Made by a program: the position numbers and the translations under genes
Source of the DNA: SZUA-265 sp966249405
Lineage (GTDB): Bacteria > Myxococcota_A > Polyangia > Polyangiales > Polyangiaceae
Length of the DNA stretch: 46,239 nucleotides
Direction: 5' to 3'
Assembly: GCA_966249405.1 (NCBI GenBank)
Contig: CBINDO010000027.1
Span: forward strand, 1-46,239
Shown here: positions 16,033 to 24,048 of the stretch, piece after piece
Layout of the letters: each line of letters begins with the position of its first letter
How positions within the stretch are numbered: the stretch's first letter is position 1
The notes under the pieces: model-generated
What the model was told of the DNA's origin: nothing
The model's database searches: none
What the model saw: the letters and a program-made list of their open reading frames with translations, nothing else

Positions 16033-17196
16033 ATGGCAAACGATCGAACCAAGCTAGCGAAAACCAAACCCTCACCTCAGAGCCCAGACGTGCCGTCGCT
16101 TCCGAGCGTCGGCACCGAGGCATCTCACCTACAAGAGCCCGTCTTCGCGCCGCCCTTGCGCCCGAGCCGTGCTCCTTCTTTTCCGTCCCGCTTTTCGGAG
16201 AAGGACTTCGAATCGTTGTTGTCCGATGCAGAAAAGAACTTCGGTCGCGGCTCGCTCATGCGTCTGGAGGGCCAAGCGACCACGCCCGTCGAAGTCATCG
16301 AGACCGGTTCGGTCGCCCTCGACCGAGCTCTCGGCATTGGAGGCTATCCCAAAGGCAGAATCATCGAGATCTTCGGTCCGGAGTCGAGCGGCAAGACGAC
16401 ATTGACGTTGCACGCGATCGCCAACGTACAGAAGCGCGGTGGCGTGGCGGCCTTCATCGACGCAGAGCATGCCTTCGACTTGCGCTACGCGCAGTCGATT
16501 GGCGTCGATACCTCCAAGCTGCTCGTCTCGCAGCCAGATTTCGGAGAGCAAGCGCTCGAGATCGCCGAGTTTCTGACCAAACATCACAGCGTCGATTTGA
16601 TCGTCATCGACTCGGTGGCCGCGTTGGTGCCGCGCGCCGAAATCGATGGGGACATGGGCGATTCGCACATGGGCCTGCATGCTCGACTGATGAGTCAGGC
16701 GCTTCGTAAACTCACGGCGGTTAGCGCCAAGCACAACACCACGTTCATCTTCATCAACCAGCTCCGCCAGAAGATCGGCGTGACCTTCGGTAGCCCCGAG
16801 ACCACCACCGGTGGCAACGCCCTGAAGTTCTACTCCAGCGTGCGCCTCGACGTACGCCGTATCGGAAAGGTGACCGCGGGAGAAGAGGTCGTGGGCAACC
16901 GCACGCGCGTGAAAGTGGTCAAGAACAAATGTGCTCAGCCCTTCACCGAGGCCGAGTTCGATATACGTTGGGGTGTGGGAATCGATGCCGCGAGTGACCT
17001 CCTCGACTTGGCGACCGTCGCGGGCATCGTCGAGAAGAACGGTGCTCACTTCGCGCTCGATGGCGAGAACTTCGGGCATGGCCGCGAGAAGGCACGTTCC
17101 GCACTGGTAGGGTCCGACACGTTGCGCACCGACATCGAGGCGCGACTGCGAAAAACCTGGGCCAATCTCCCGGTCAAGTCCGCTGAAGCCGCATGA
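16033..17196 (+). CDS. recA: RecA recombinase with a long N-terminal extension
   Basis: 387 residues. The core is a typical RecA: MRLEGQATTPVEVIETGS, Walker A GPESSGKT (115-122), DAEHAFD, VDLIVIDSVAALVPRAEIDG, the DNA-binding loop region MGDSHMGLHARLMSQALRKLT, TTTGGNALKFYSSVRLD, and KNKCAQPFTEAEFDI. It forms ATP-dependent filaments on single-stranded DNA for recombination and SOS signalling. Unusual points: about 52 polar, Pro-rich residues precede the normal start helix (RFSEKDFESLLSDAEKNFG), and the C-terminus ends SAEAA without the usual acidic tail. ATG 16033 is backed by a strong purine-rich site. It is close behind comM, suggesting co-transcription. Confidence 0.96.
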   Translation: MANDRTKLAKTKPSPQSPDVPSLPSVGTEASHLQEPVFAPPLRPSRAPSFPSRFSEKDFESLLSDAEKNFGRGSLMRLEGQATTPVEVIETGSVALDRALGIGGYPKGRIIEIFGPESSGKTTLTLHAIANVQKRGGVAAFIDAEHAFDLRYAQSIGVDTSKLLVSQPDFGEQALEIAEFLTKHHSVDLIVIDSVAALVPRAEIDGDMGDSHMGLHARLMSQALRKLTAVSAKHNTTFIFINQLRQKIGVTFGSPETTTGGNALKFYSSVRLDVRRIGKVTAGEEVVGNRTRVKVVKNKCAQPFTEAEFDIRWGVGIDAASDLLDLATVAGIVEKNGAHFALDGENFGHGREKARSALVGSDTLRTDIEARLRKTWANLPVKSAEAA

Positions 17197-17552
17197 CGGG
17201 GTGGACGGCGAGCAGGGTTCAGAGCAGGGTTCAACCCGGCCACTGGGCAGTGCGCAGCGCCGTTTACCAAACCATGGGCATGTAGGCTCGGGTGACCGTT
17301 GCCGTCCCACTGTGGCGGGCCGTCAGCCAGCAAGACCTGAACACACCGATGTAAGTAAACGTTCGAGCGCTGGGCTTGGCCCCGGCGCTCAACGTCACGG
17401 TTCAGGTGGTTTTTAACCCCGCGCGAACACTCACGCGGATCTCGGTTCAATTCGAAACCTGTTTCACAGTCGGTGAATGCCGAGGCGGTACGAGGGTGCG
17501 GCAATTGCTGGTTCGGTTTGACCACCTGACGCCGCCAACCTAGGATCAAGTC
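17197..17552. other. 356-base gap after recA with a 12-base tandem repeat
   Basis: No gene is convincing here. A 12-base unit, AGCAGGGTTCAG then AGCAGGGTTCAA, occurs twice in tandem at 17211-17234. The right end carries the promoter-like sequence listed separately. The rest shows nothing I can name. Confidence 0.4.
17518..17546 (+). promoter_or_regulatory. Sigma-70-like promoter of the PAS histidine kinase
   Basis: TTGACC (17518-17523) is separated by 17 bases from TAGGAT (17541-17546), giving 5/6 and 4/6 matches to the housekeeping consensus at optimal spacing. Transcription would start at or very near the GTG at 17553, so the message could be leaderless; AGGA within the -10 hexamer is the only ribosome-site candidate if a longer transcript exists. 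Confidence 0.4.
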
Positions 17553-19109
17553 GTGACCTTCAAGGGGACTGCAGCAAACGTGAATAGCGCGGCGGACGGG
17601 GGAGAGACATTGACGGACCTGAGATCTCGATTCACCGAATCGGCGTCGGCTGCACGCGAGCTGCCCCCAGCGATGAATGGAGCGATGAACGAAGTCCACG
17701 AGCCAACGCTGCAGTGTGCGGCCGTTTCGCGGGTCGACCTGCGAGACGCACCAGTACGCGTGGAACTATCCGTGGTGCCGGGTCCGCCAACCGAACCGCC
17801 ACCTTCCCTGGGGAACGGCCCGGTATCATCGACCTCGTCTCATGGCCGTGCGCAACGTATCGAGGTGACGCGCCTGCGCGAGGTCAGTTTCCCTTCGCTG
17901 CTCGACCCGTTTCCTCCCACCGTCAGCCCAGCCAGCCTCTCGCCGTGGGCTCAGCGCGGACAGAACCTCAATCCGACTCCGGGTCAAGAGCAGGACCCGA
18001 GCGGCGTAGGCCGCTTCTGGCTCAACCCGGTTGACGGCGCCATGGTGTGGAACCCCGAGATGTTCGCCATCCTCGGATACCCGACGACGGACACGCCGAC
18101 CCCCGAAGCCCTGTTGTCGCGCATTCACCCGGCGGACGCCCGCTTGTTCGGGCCAGAGACGTCGAGTGCACAGGCCCGCTTGATTCGCTTCGCCCGCAGT
18201 CAGCGTACGATGCTGGACGTGCGCGCCGAGCTACCGACGGGTGAGTACAAACGTCTGACGCTGAAGGCCCAGTTGGTGACCGGCGACGACGCGACCCCAC
18301 ACGTCGTTGGCGTCGTGATGGACACGACCGAACGCGCCATGGTGGAGCAGCAGTTGCTACGCCAGCAGCACGCGCAGACGCTGAGCGCGTTGGCGGGCGG
18401 CATCGCTCACGAATTCAACAACCCGATGCAAGCCATCGTGAACTACGCGCACCTCATCGCGACGACGGCAGAAGATCCGGTCCTGGCAGATTTCGCGGGT
18501 GAGATACTCGAGGCATCCGAACGCGTGTCTGCGATCATGCGCAACTTGCTCGACTTTGCTCGGCTCGATGCGAAGCCCGCGCAGCCCCTGAGCCTGTCTG
18601 CGGTCGTCGAAGGCAGTTTGGCGCTGACCCAGACGAGCTTGCGCAAGGACAACATCATCGTGGAGAGTGATGTCCCGAGCGACCTACCGCTGATAACCGG
18701 CGACCAGAACCAGTTGCGTCAAGTAGTCATCAACCTGATCACCAACAGTCGCGCAGCGCTGAATGAACGCTTCCCCCGCCCCACTGCGCAGAAGGTGATG
18801 CGCATCAGCGGCCGCCAGTTACGGCGCGGCGGAACCGACTGGGTCGAGCTCGAAGTGCTCGACCACGGCGTTGGCATCGCGGCGGACCTGCAGTTGCGGG
18901 TATTCGAGCCCTTCGTGACCACCAAACACAACGTCGACGGTGCTGGTCTTGGGTTAGCAACGTGCCGGAGCGTGATCGAGCGCCACGGCGGAACGATACA
19001 CGTCGAGTCCGATGGCGCGACCTATACCGCGGTCACGATAGCGCTGCCGCAACGGGGTGCTGGCTCACCTCTGGAGTCGCTTCGCCCAACTTTTCCGCCG
19101 GAGGCTTGA
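17553..19109 (+). CDS. PAS-domain sensor histidine kinase, soluble
   Basis: 518 residues with no membrane segment. The first 150 are polar and Pro-rich. A PAS domain (about 155-265, FWLNPVDGAMVWNPEMFAILGY) is followed by the dimerisation helix with the phospho-accepting His in GGIAHEFNNPMQAI, then an ATPase domain: N box NLITNSRAAL, G1 DHGVGI, F box FEPFVTTK and G2 GAGLGLATC. It should autophosphorylate in the cytoplasm in response to a signal sensed by PAS. There is no adjacent response regulator, so it is an orphan here; pairing with the NtrC-like regulator at 24-25 kb is possible but unsupported. Confidence 0.92.
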   Translation: MTFKGTAANVNSAADGGETLTDLRSRFTESASAARELPPAMNGAMNEVHEPTLQCAAVSRVDLRDAPVRVELSVVPGPPTEPPPSLGNGPVSSTSSHGRAQRIEVTRLREVSFPSLLDPFPPTVSPASLSPWAQRGQNLNPTPGQEQDPSGVGRFWLNPVDGAMVWNPEMFAILGYPTTDTPTPEALLSRIHPADARLFGPETSSAQARLIRFARSQRTMLDVRAELPTGEYKRLTLKAQLVTGDDATPHVVGVVMDTTERAMVEQQLLRQQHAQTLSALAGGIAHEFNNPMQAIVNYAHLIATTAEDPVLADFAGEILEASERVSAIMRNLLDFARLDAKPAQPLSLSAVVEGSLALTQTSLRKDNIIVESDVPSDLPLITGDQNQLRQVVINLITNSRAALNERFPRPTAQKVMRISGRQLRRGGTDWVELEVLDHGVGIAADLQLRVFEPFVTTKHNVDGAGLGLATCRSVIERHGGTIHVESDGATYTAVTIALPQRGAGSPLESLRPTFPPEA

Positions 19110-19183
19110 ACCGGGCGGCTCAAAGTGGTGGGCCTCGTCCAAAAGCTCTTCCCGACGCCCCGTTGCCGACTAGATTGCGGCGG

Positions 19184-19951
19184 ATGCGGCTGTTTCTCCG
19201 AAAGTTCGTCCTTGCCCGGGTTTCGACACCTCGGGTCCGAGCGCCTTTCTGGGCGGTCTTGCTGGGTTCGTTGTTGGGTTCCCAGGCGGCGCACGCCGAC
19301 AACCGTTATCTCGAGAGTCCTCCCGAATCCGAGGCCGTGGACTCGCCCGCCTACCGCTATGCGAACATGAGTAACCGCGAGGCGTACGACGAACTGAACC
19401 GTCGCGGTGTGCCGTATCGCAAGTTGACCACACCGGTCCGCGGCGTTCGTGCGCCGATACGCCTGACGGGTCCCATTCGAGGCGTGTTCATCCACTCGAC
19501 ACTACCCGAAGCCGAGTGGGAAACGACGCTGTTCAACATCCTCGACGCGCGGTTGGCGCTTGCCCTCGACGACTTGTGCCGCACCCTGGCGCAGCATGAC
19601 GTCGTGGAGGTGGTGCACTTCACGATGTACCGCACCCCTGGCAAGGCCGAAGACCGTTACGGTTACCGGCATCCGGGAGGGCTCGCCATCGACCTCGGCG
19701 CCGTGAAGAAGGCCAACGGCGAGTGGCTCAACGTGGGTCCTCATTGGCCCGCAGAGATCGGGGCGAAGACGTGCGGCCTCGGTGCGCGCAAGCTGATGGG
19801 TAGGAGGGGTCGCGAACTGATGAGCATATTGTGCGAAGTCGCCGATCAACGCGTCTTCCACTATATGTTGTCGCCGCACTTCGACGAGCCTCACAGCGAC
19901 CACTTCCACCTGGAGATCAAACCAGGGGTTAAGTGGTTTCTGGTCAATTGA
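19184..19951 (+). CDS. Exported extensin-like / M15-fold peptidase family protein
   Basis: 255 residues. A long signal peptide (about 1-38, core FWAVLLGSLLGSQAAHA) precedes the domain. The pattern HPGGLAIDLG followed by DEPHSDHFHLEIKPG is that of the extensin-like C-terminal (DUF882/M15-like) zinc fold, with candidate metal ligands H in HPGG, D in AIDLG and the final H of HFHLE. Such proteins are linked to peptidoglycan turnover in the periplasm. ATG 19184 is set by the signal peptide and a GGCGG ribosome-like site; longer frames in phase run inside the histidine kinase gene. Confidence 0.8.
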   Translation: MRLFLRKFVLARVSTPRVRAPFWAVLLGSLLGSQAAHADNRYLESPPESEAVDSPAYRYANMSNREAYDELNRRGVPYRKLTTPVRGVRAPIRLTGPIRGVFIHSTLPEAEWETTLFNILDARLALALDDLCRTLAQHDVVEVVHFTMYRTPGKAEDRYGYRHPGGLAIDLGAVKKANGEWLNVGPHWPAEIGAKTCGLGARKLMGRRGRELMSILCEVADQRVFHYMLSPHFDEPHSDHFHLEIKPGVKWFLVN

Positions 19952-19976
19952 CGCGGACTTCTGGTAAGCGGCGCGC

Positions 19977-21350
19977 ATGAGTTCCGGTCAACTCGAAGGC
20001 CCCGAGCTGCAGGCGTTGCTCGAGCAAGACCCAGCGCAGGTCGAGGCGGTCATCGAGGACGTCCATCCTCAAGACGTGGCGGACATCGTGGAAGACCTGC
20101 AGCAGGAGCAGGCCGGCAAGCTGATGGAGCATTTGCCGACGGAGTTCGCCGCGCAGGTCTTCGAGCGCCTGGACCAGGACACGCAAGCCCAGCTGACCGA
20201 AACCTTGGGCCTCGACAAAACAGCGGAACTCGCGCTGGAGATGGATCCGGATGACCGCGCCGACTTCTTCAGCGTCATCCCCTCGCAACTCGGTGAAGGC
20301 ATTCTACACCGAATCGCAGAGGAAGATCCCGAGGTCGAGCGCGATGTGCGTGAGCTACGTCAGTGGCCAGAGACCTCTGCCGGCGGTCTGATGACCACGG
20401 ACTACATCAGCGTCTCACCGCACCTTTCGCTGCGCCAAGCGATCGAAGAGGTGCGCAAAGTAGCCGACCACGCCGAGACGCTAGATACGTTGTTCGTCAC
20501 CGGTCCCAACGAGGCGCTCCTGGGCGTTCTGCCTTTCAAGAGTATCTTGCTGGCCGAACCAACGGCGCGTGTGTCCGAGGTGATGTCCTCGCACTACAAG
20601 TCGGTCCCCCCGGACCTCGACCAAGAAGAAGTCGCGCGCAAGCTGGCCAAGTACGACCTCAGCACGATGCCGGTGGTGAGCGACGGGGGCGAGTTGCTCG
20701 GTGTGATTACCGCCGACGACATCCTGGACGTCCTCACCGATGAACAGAGCGAAGACGTCCACAAGATGGGCGCCATGCAGCCGTTGCGAGACAGCTATCT
20801 GGATACGCATTTCTGGCCGTTCTTGACTCGGCGTGCGCCGTGGCTGCTGGTTTTGTTTGTGGGCGGTTTCCTCACCACCCAGACCATGCAGGCCTTCGAG
20901 CGCGAACTCTCGATGATGACGCAGCTCTCCTTCTACTTGCCGCTCCTGGTCTCTGCGGGCGGTAACTCGGGTTCTCAATCTTCCACGCTCGTGATTCGAG
21001 CCTTGGCGGTTGGCGACGTGAAGGAAGGCGACTGGCAGAGGGTCCTGCTGAAAGAGGCGCTTCAGGGTCTGACTCTGGGCGCGATGCTGGCGGTACTCGG
21101 TGTAGGACGTGCACTGCTGGCCGGAGATTCCCTTCAATTTGCAGGCCTCGTGGGCTCGACGATCGTGACGATCGTGACGATGGGGTGCATCATTGGGGCA
21201 ATGACGCCGCTTCTGCTCAGTCGGCTGCGCATCGACCCAGCGACGAGTTCCACGCCTTTCATCGCAACCCTGGTCGACGTGGCCGGTATCGTTGTATACC
21301 TAACCCTGGCGCGCTTGCTGTTGTCACAGCTGGCCACGAGTCGCGTCTAA
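19977..21350 (+). CDS. mgtE: Magnesium transporter MgtE
   Basis: 457 residues. The architecture is complete: an N-terminal MgtE superhelical domain (about 10-130, acidic repeats LLEQDPAQVEAVIEDVHPQD), two CBS domains (about 135-260, ETSAGGLMTTDYISV and SSHYKSVPPDLDQEEVAR) and a five-helix membrane domain from about 285, with the ion-path motif GGNSGSQSSTLVIRALAVGD. The cytoplasmic domains close the channel when internal Mg2+ is high. There is no riboswitch-sized leader, since only 25 bases separate it from the preceding gene. The next gene starts seven bases after its stop. Confidence 0.96.
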   Translation: MSSGQLEGPELQALLEQDPAQVEAVIEDVHPQDVADIVEDLQQEQAGKLMEHLPTEFAAQVFERLDQDTQAQLTETLGLDKTAELALEMDPDDRADFFSVIPSQLGEGILHRIAEEDPEVERDVRELRQWPETSAGGLMTTDYISVSPHLSLRQAIEEVRKVADHAETLDTLFVTGPNEALLGVLPFKSILLAEPTARVSEVMSSHYKSVPPDLDQEEVARKLAKYDLSTMPVVSDGGELLGVITADDILDVLTDEQSEDVHKMGAMQPLRDSYLDTHFWPFLTRRAPWLLVLFVGGFLTTQTMQAFERELSMMTQLSFYLPLLVSAGGNSGSQSSTLVIRALAVGDVKEGDWQRVLLKEALQGLTLGAMLAVLGVGRALLAGDSLQFAGLVGSTIVTIVTMGCIIGAMTPLLLSRLRIDPATSSTPFIATLVDVAGIVVYLTLARLLLSQLATSRV

Positions 21351-21356
21351 CCCGGT

Positions 21357-22655
21357 ATGCAACGTCTCAAGCACGCGCTGTTAACCTTACAAGTGGCGTC
21401 CGCCGAGGAAATCGAAGACGCCAGTGCCCGCCAACAACTCTACGGTGGGGACCTGCTCACGAACCTGTTGGAAGTGCGCTCGCTGACCGAAACCCAGGCG
21501 CTCCAGGCGCTGAGCCTCGCGTACACCCTGCCGTGCGTGCCGCCAGGGCAGCTCCCTTACGCGGTCACGGCGGCACTCTCGACCTTACCGCGCAACACGT
21601 TGCTGGACCTAGAGGTATATCCCCTCGAACTCAGAGACAATCTGTTAACCCTGGCCGCCGGCTCCGCGTTACCTTCAGGCGTCGCCGAAGCCGTCGGACA
21701 AACCTATGGTTTGCGTCTGGAGTTCAAGGTCGCCGTGCCAGCCCGCGTCCGTCAGGCATTGTGTAGGGACTTCGCCATTCCGCTCGACCGTCGCATTCAC
21801 AAGGCGATCTCTCGACTGGAGGGCAACGAGGTGTTCAGCTCGAGCCGTGCCCCGAGTCCCCTGACCGAGCCGCCGCAGTTCTCCGATTTGCCGAGGCCGC
21901 AGAGTCTCAAACCCGGCGCGTTTTTTGCCGATTGGGGAGGCGACAACGAAACGCCACGCCACGACGCATTCCTCGTCGAGACGGCGCAGCAGCCCGGCGT
22001 GAGCCCCAAGGCGGCCGCTGTGGACCGCAGCCAGACCGCCCCCGGGAGACGCACGACGGACGGGCCGTATCGTTTGGCGCCGCCCGCAGTCCCATCGCAG
22101 GATTTACTCCCCAATCGCCCGGCCTCCTCCAAACCAGCGTCCAACTACCTGAGCGAGCCGTCGCGACGCGGCCCGTACGCGATTGCGCAGGCGCGTCGTG
22201 ACCTTTCGGCGACCAAAACCGCCGACCAAGTCCTGCGCATTTTATTCACTTACACCACGCAGTACTTCGATTTCTTGGCCGCGTTCACTTTGCGCTCTGA
22301 TGAGCTGATCTTGAAGCGAACACGGGGTCTCCCGGATAGCAAGCCCGAGAGTCAACCAACGCGACTCGCCGACTGCCCACTCCTTCTAGAAGTTGCGCGT
22401 GCAGGCCAGATTCAATTGTCCCACGCCGCGCGCGACGCAGAGCTGACGGCCTTGCTCGGTCTTTCGCCGGATCGGCAGATCGCCGTGTTGCCAGTGGTCG
22501 TCGGGAGCCGCACTCCGATCATCTTGGTCGGCGGCTTCGACGTTGGGCACCCGACGCATCACCACGCCAAGCAGGCGATGGAGCTGTGCCCGTTCGTGGC
22601 CCTGGCGCTCGAAAGAATCATTCGCCTGCGAAAGTCCAAACCACCGGTCACGTGA
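21357..22655 (+). CDS. MshEN (GspE N-terminal) domain protein with a GAF-like C-terminus
   Basis: 432 residues. The first 150 form an MshEN/GspE-N domain: LLTLQVASAEEIEDA, GGDLLTNLLEVRSLTE, then LPRNTLLDLEVYPLEL and LEFKVAVPARVRQAL. In secretion and pilus ATPases this domain binds cyclic-di-GMP or partner proteins, but no ATPase follows here. A Pro/Ser-rich linker (about 165-275) leads to a 140-residue GAF-like domain (TADQVLRILFTYTTQYFDFLAAFTLR to ALERIIRLRK). It may therefore be a soluble signalling adaptor. Start ATG 21357, seven bases after the mgtE stop, implies co-transcription. Confidence 0.75.
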   Translation: MQRLKHALLTLQVASAEEIEDASARQQLYGGDLLTNLLEVRSLTETQALQALSLAYTLPCVPPGQLPYAVTAALSTLPRNTLLDLEVYPLELRDNLLTLAAGSALPSGVAEAVGQTYGLRLEFKVAVPARVRQALCRDFAIPLDRRIHKAISRLEGNEVFSSSRAPSPLTEPPQFSDLPRPQSLKPGAFFADWGGDNETPRHDAFLVETAQQPGVSPKAAAVDRSQTAPGRRTTDGPYRLAPPAVPSQDLLPNRPASSKPASNYLSEPSRRGPYAIAQARRDLSATKTADQVLRILFTYTTQYFDFLAAFTLRSDELILKRTRGLPDSKPESQPTRLADCPLLLEVARAGQIQLSHAARDAELTALLGLSPDRQIAVLPVVVGSRTPIILVGGFDVGHPTHHHAKQAMELCPFVALALERIIRLRKSKPPVT

Positions 22656-22845
22656 AGTCGAGCGGGGCCCCCGAAGGGCGCGCCCCACACCTACATACAC
22701 GCACAATCAGCCACACGCATGACTGTGCCAATCTTGCGCTATTTGCGCACCAATACAGGCACAGCGATAGGCCAGCCCACCAGTGCATCGGGTTAGCGGC
22801 GCAGCGGCTCGACTCCGGGCCCGAGCTTGGTTAAGAGCGGAGCCG

Positions 22846-23082
22846 ATGCAGCTGGAATCCGTCGATCCCGCACTCCAGGCCGCGAACCTTGCGCTCGCTG
22901 GGCGTCGAATCGAACGCACGACGACGCGGTTGGCTTCCGTTCAACTGCGCAGTCTGACCACCCCGAGTGACGCGCGCATGCTCGTTCGCTCCGCTCGTCA
23001 CCACGTCGCGTGGGAAGCCGGAGCCATGCTTGCCGTTGGGCTGCTTGCCCTGTGCGCCGTCGTTGGCGTGTGGTTTCTCTGA
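22846..23082 (+). CDS. Small single-pass membrane protein, unknown
   Basis: 78 residues. A charged N-terminal half with helix-forming repeats (ALQAANLALAGRRIERTTTR) is followed by one C-terminal hydrophobic helix (AGAMLAVGLLALCAVVGVWFL), so it looks tail-anchored. ATG 22846 has GGAGCC just upstream, which supports translation from here rather than from an upstream ATG in the same frame at 22783. No family recognised. It converges with the lipoprotein gene across a double hairpin. Confidence 0.55.
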   Translation: MQLESVDPALQAANLALAGRRIERTTTRLASVQLRSLTTPSDARMLVRSARHHVAWEAGAMLAVGLLALCAVVGVWFL

Positions 23083-23130
23083 CGTCGTCGCGCCGTCCCC
23101 CCTCGGACGCACGCCCCCGTCGATGTAAAG

Positions 23131-23154
23131 CCACGCGGTCGCGACACCGCGTGG
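23131..23154. terminator. Perfect 9-bp hairpin, first of a stacked pair
   Basis: CCACGCGGT (23131-23139) pairs exactly with ACCGCGTGG (23146-23154) over a 6-base loop. It lies between convergent genes, 49 bases after the small membrane protein's stop. No T-run follows. Confidence 0.6.
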
Positions 23155-23165
23155 CGCCGGACGGT

Positions 23166-23193
23166 GAGGCGAACGCTGCTGGGCGTTCGCCTC
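23166..23193. terminator. Perfect 11-bp hairpin, second of a stacked pair
   Basis: GAGGCGAACGC (23166-23176) pairs exactly with GCGTTCGCCTC (23183-23193) over the loop TGCTGG. It lies 13 bases before the stop of the convergent lipoprotein gene and 11 bases after the first hairpin. Together they probably act as a bidirectional transcription stop. Confidence 0.65.
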
Positions 23194-23206
23194 TCGCGGC
23201 ACAGGG

Positions 23207-23839
23207 TTACTTCTTCTTGGAGGCTGGCTTTTTCTTGCCCTTGGCGTCTTTGGCCTCTTTGGCAGCCTTCTCCTCTTCTTCCTTCTTCTTCTCCTCTTCC
23301 GGCTTGAAGTAGCTCTCGACCTCTTTGTCGTCCTCGGACTTCATGAGATCGCGCTTCTTGCCAGTGAGGTCGGCCTTCCACGGCACGGACTTCTCTTCCT
23401 CGCGGAACGGAGGCACCTTCACGCCCTTGTACGCGTTGATGATGCACTCTTCGATCGGCGAACCCTCGAACGGCGGTGAGACGGAGACTTCCTTCACAGA
23501 ACCGTCCTTGGTGAAGGATACGTTGATGTCCGCCTCACCTTTGGGAACCTTCTTCGGCTCGACCGCGGTTTCCGGACACGTGATGGCGTTGAGCGTGGCC
23601 CGGCGCAGCTCGAGCTGAGCGTGCTTTTCGTCGAAGGGCTTTTCCTGCTCCTCCTCGTACACGAAATTGTCGTTCCCGCCGGACTTGCGGGATTCCTGTT
23701 CCTGCTCGTAGGCGAGGCGCTCTTGCTCCTGCAAGCGTTCCTCGGGGGTCATCACACGGTCGGCCTCCATGGATGGGCCACAACCAACTGAAACGACGAG
23801 TGCCAGGCTGGTGCCCAGCAACGAAGAGAAGATTTTCAT
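23207..23839 (-). CDS. Lipoprotein with TonB/AgmX-like domain and Lys/Glu-rich tail
   Basis: 210 residues. The leader MKIFSSLLGTSLALVVSVGC ends at C20, the likely lipidation site. An acidic, Gln/Glu-rich stretch (about 30-75) precedes a domain (about 85-160) with the TonB-C/AgmX pattern: ADINVSFTKDGSVKEVSVSPPFEGSPIEECIINAYKG reads as strand, turn and helix, with two Cys. The last 45 residues are almost only Lys, Glu, Ala and Asp. It is probably a periplasmic or outer-membrane envelope protein of unknown role. ATG 23839 is set by the leader. Confidence 0.75.
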   Translation of the reverse strand: MKIFSSLLGTSLALVVSVGCGPSMEADRVMTPEERLQEQERLAYEQEQESRKSGGNDNFVYEEEQEKPFDEKHAQLELRRATLNAITCPETAVEPKKVPKGEADINVSFTKDGSVKEVSVSPPFEGSPIEECIINAYKGVKVPPFREEEKSVPWKADLTGKKRDLMKSEDDKEVESYFKPEEEKKKEEEEKAAKEAKDAKGKKKPASKKK

Positions 23840-23983
23840 GCGCAGCTTGTAGCCGAAAAAACCACGCCGGTACAGAGTACTAAATGGCGCAACCGGCACC
23901 GCTCGCGCCGACGCGAGGGACGTCCGGCTGAGGCCAATTCCCGATCCCGGCGCAAAATCTCAACCGCACTGCCATGACTTCCG

Positions 23984-24002
23984 GGCCCCGTCGTTCGGGG
24001 CC
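23984..24002 (-). terminator. 7-bp GC hairpin downstream of the NtrC-like gene
   Basis: GGCCCCG (23984-23990) pairs with CGGGGCC (23996-24002) over a 5-base loop, 47 bases past the stop of the regulator gene on the minus strand. No T-run follows on that strand. Confidence 0.5.
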
Positions 24003-24048
24003 TAGGCGCCGCTCATACTCCGCAACAAACACGGCTTCAAGTAAACAC

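Noticed and set aside
17211..17234. Tandem GTTCAG-containing repeat after recA as an SOS (LexA) box
   Set aside because: It lies downstream of recA and upstream of no DNA-repair gene, and the bases preceding GTTCAG do not fit a LexA-type site that I can support.
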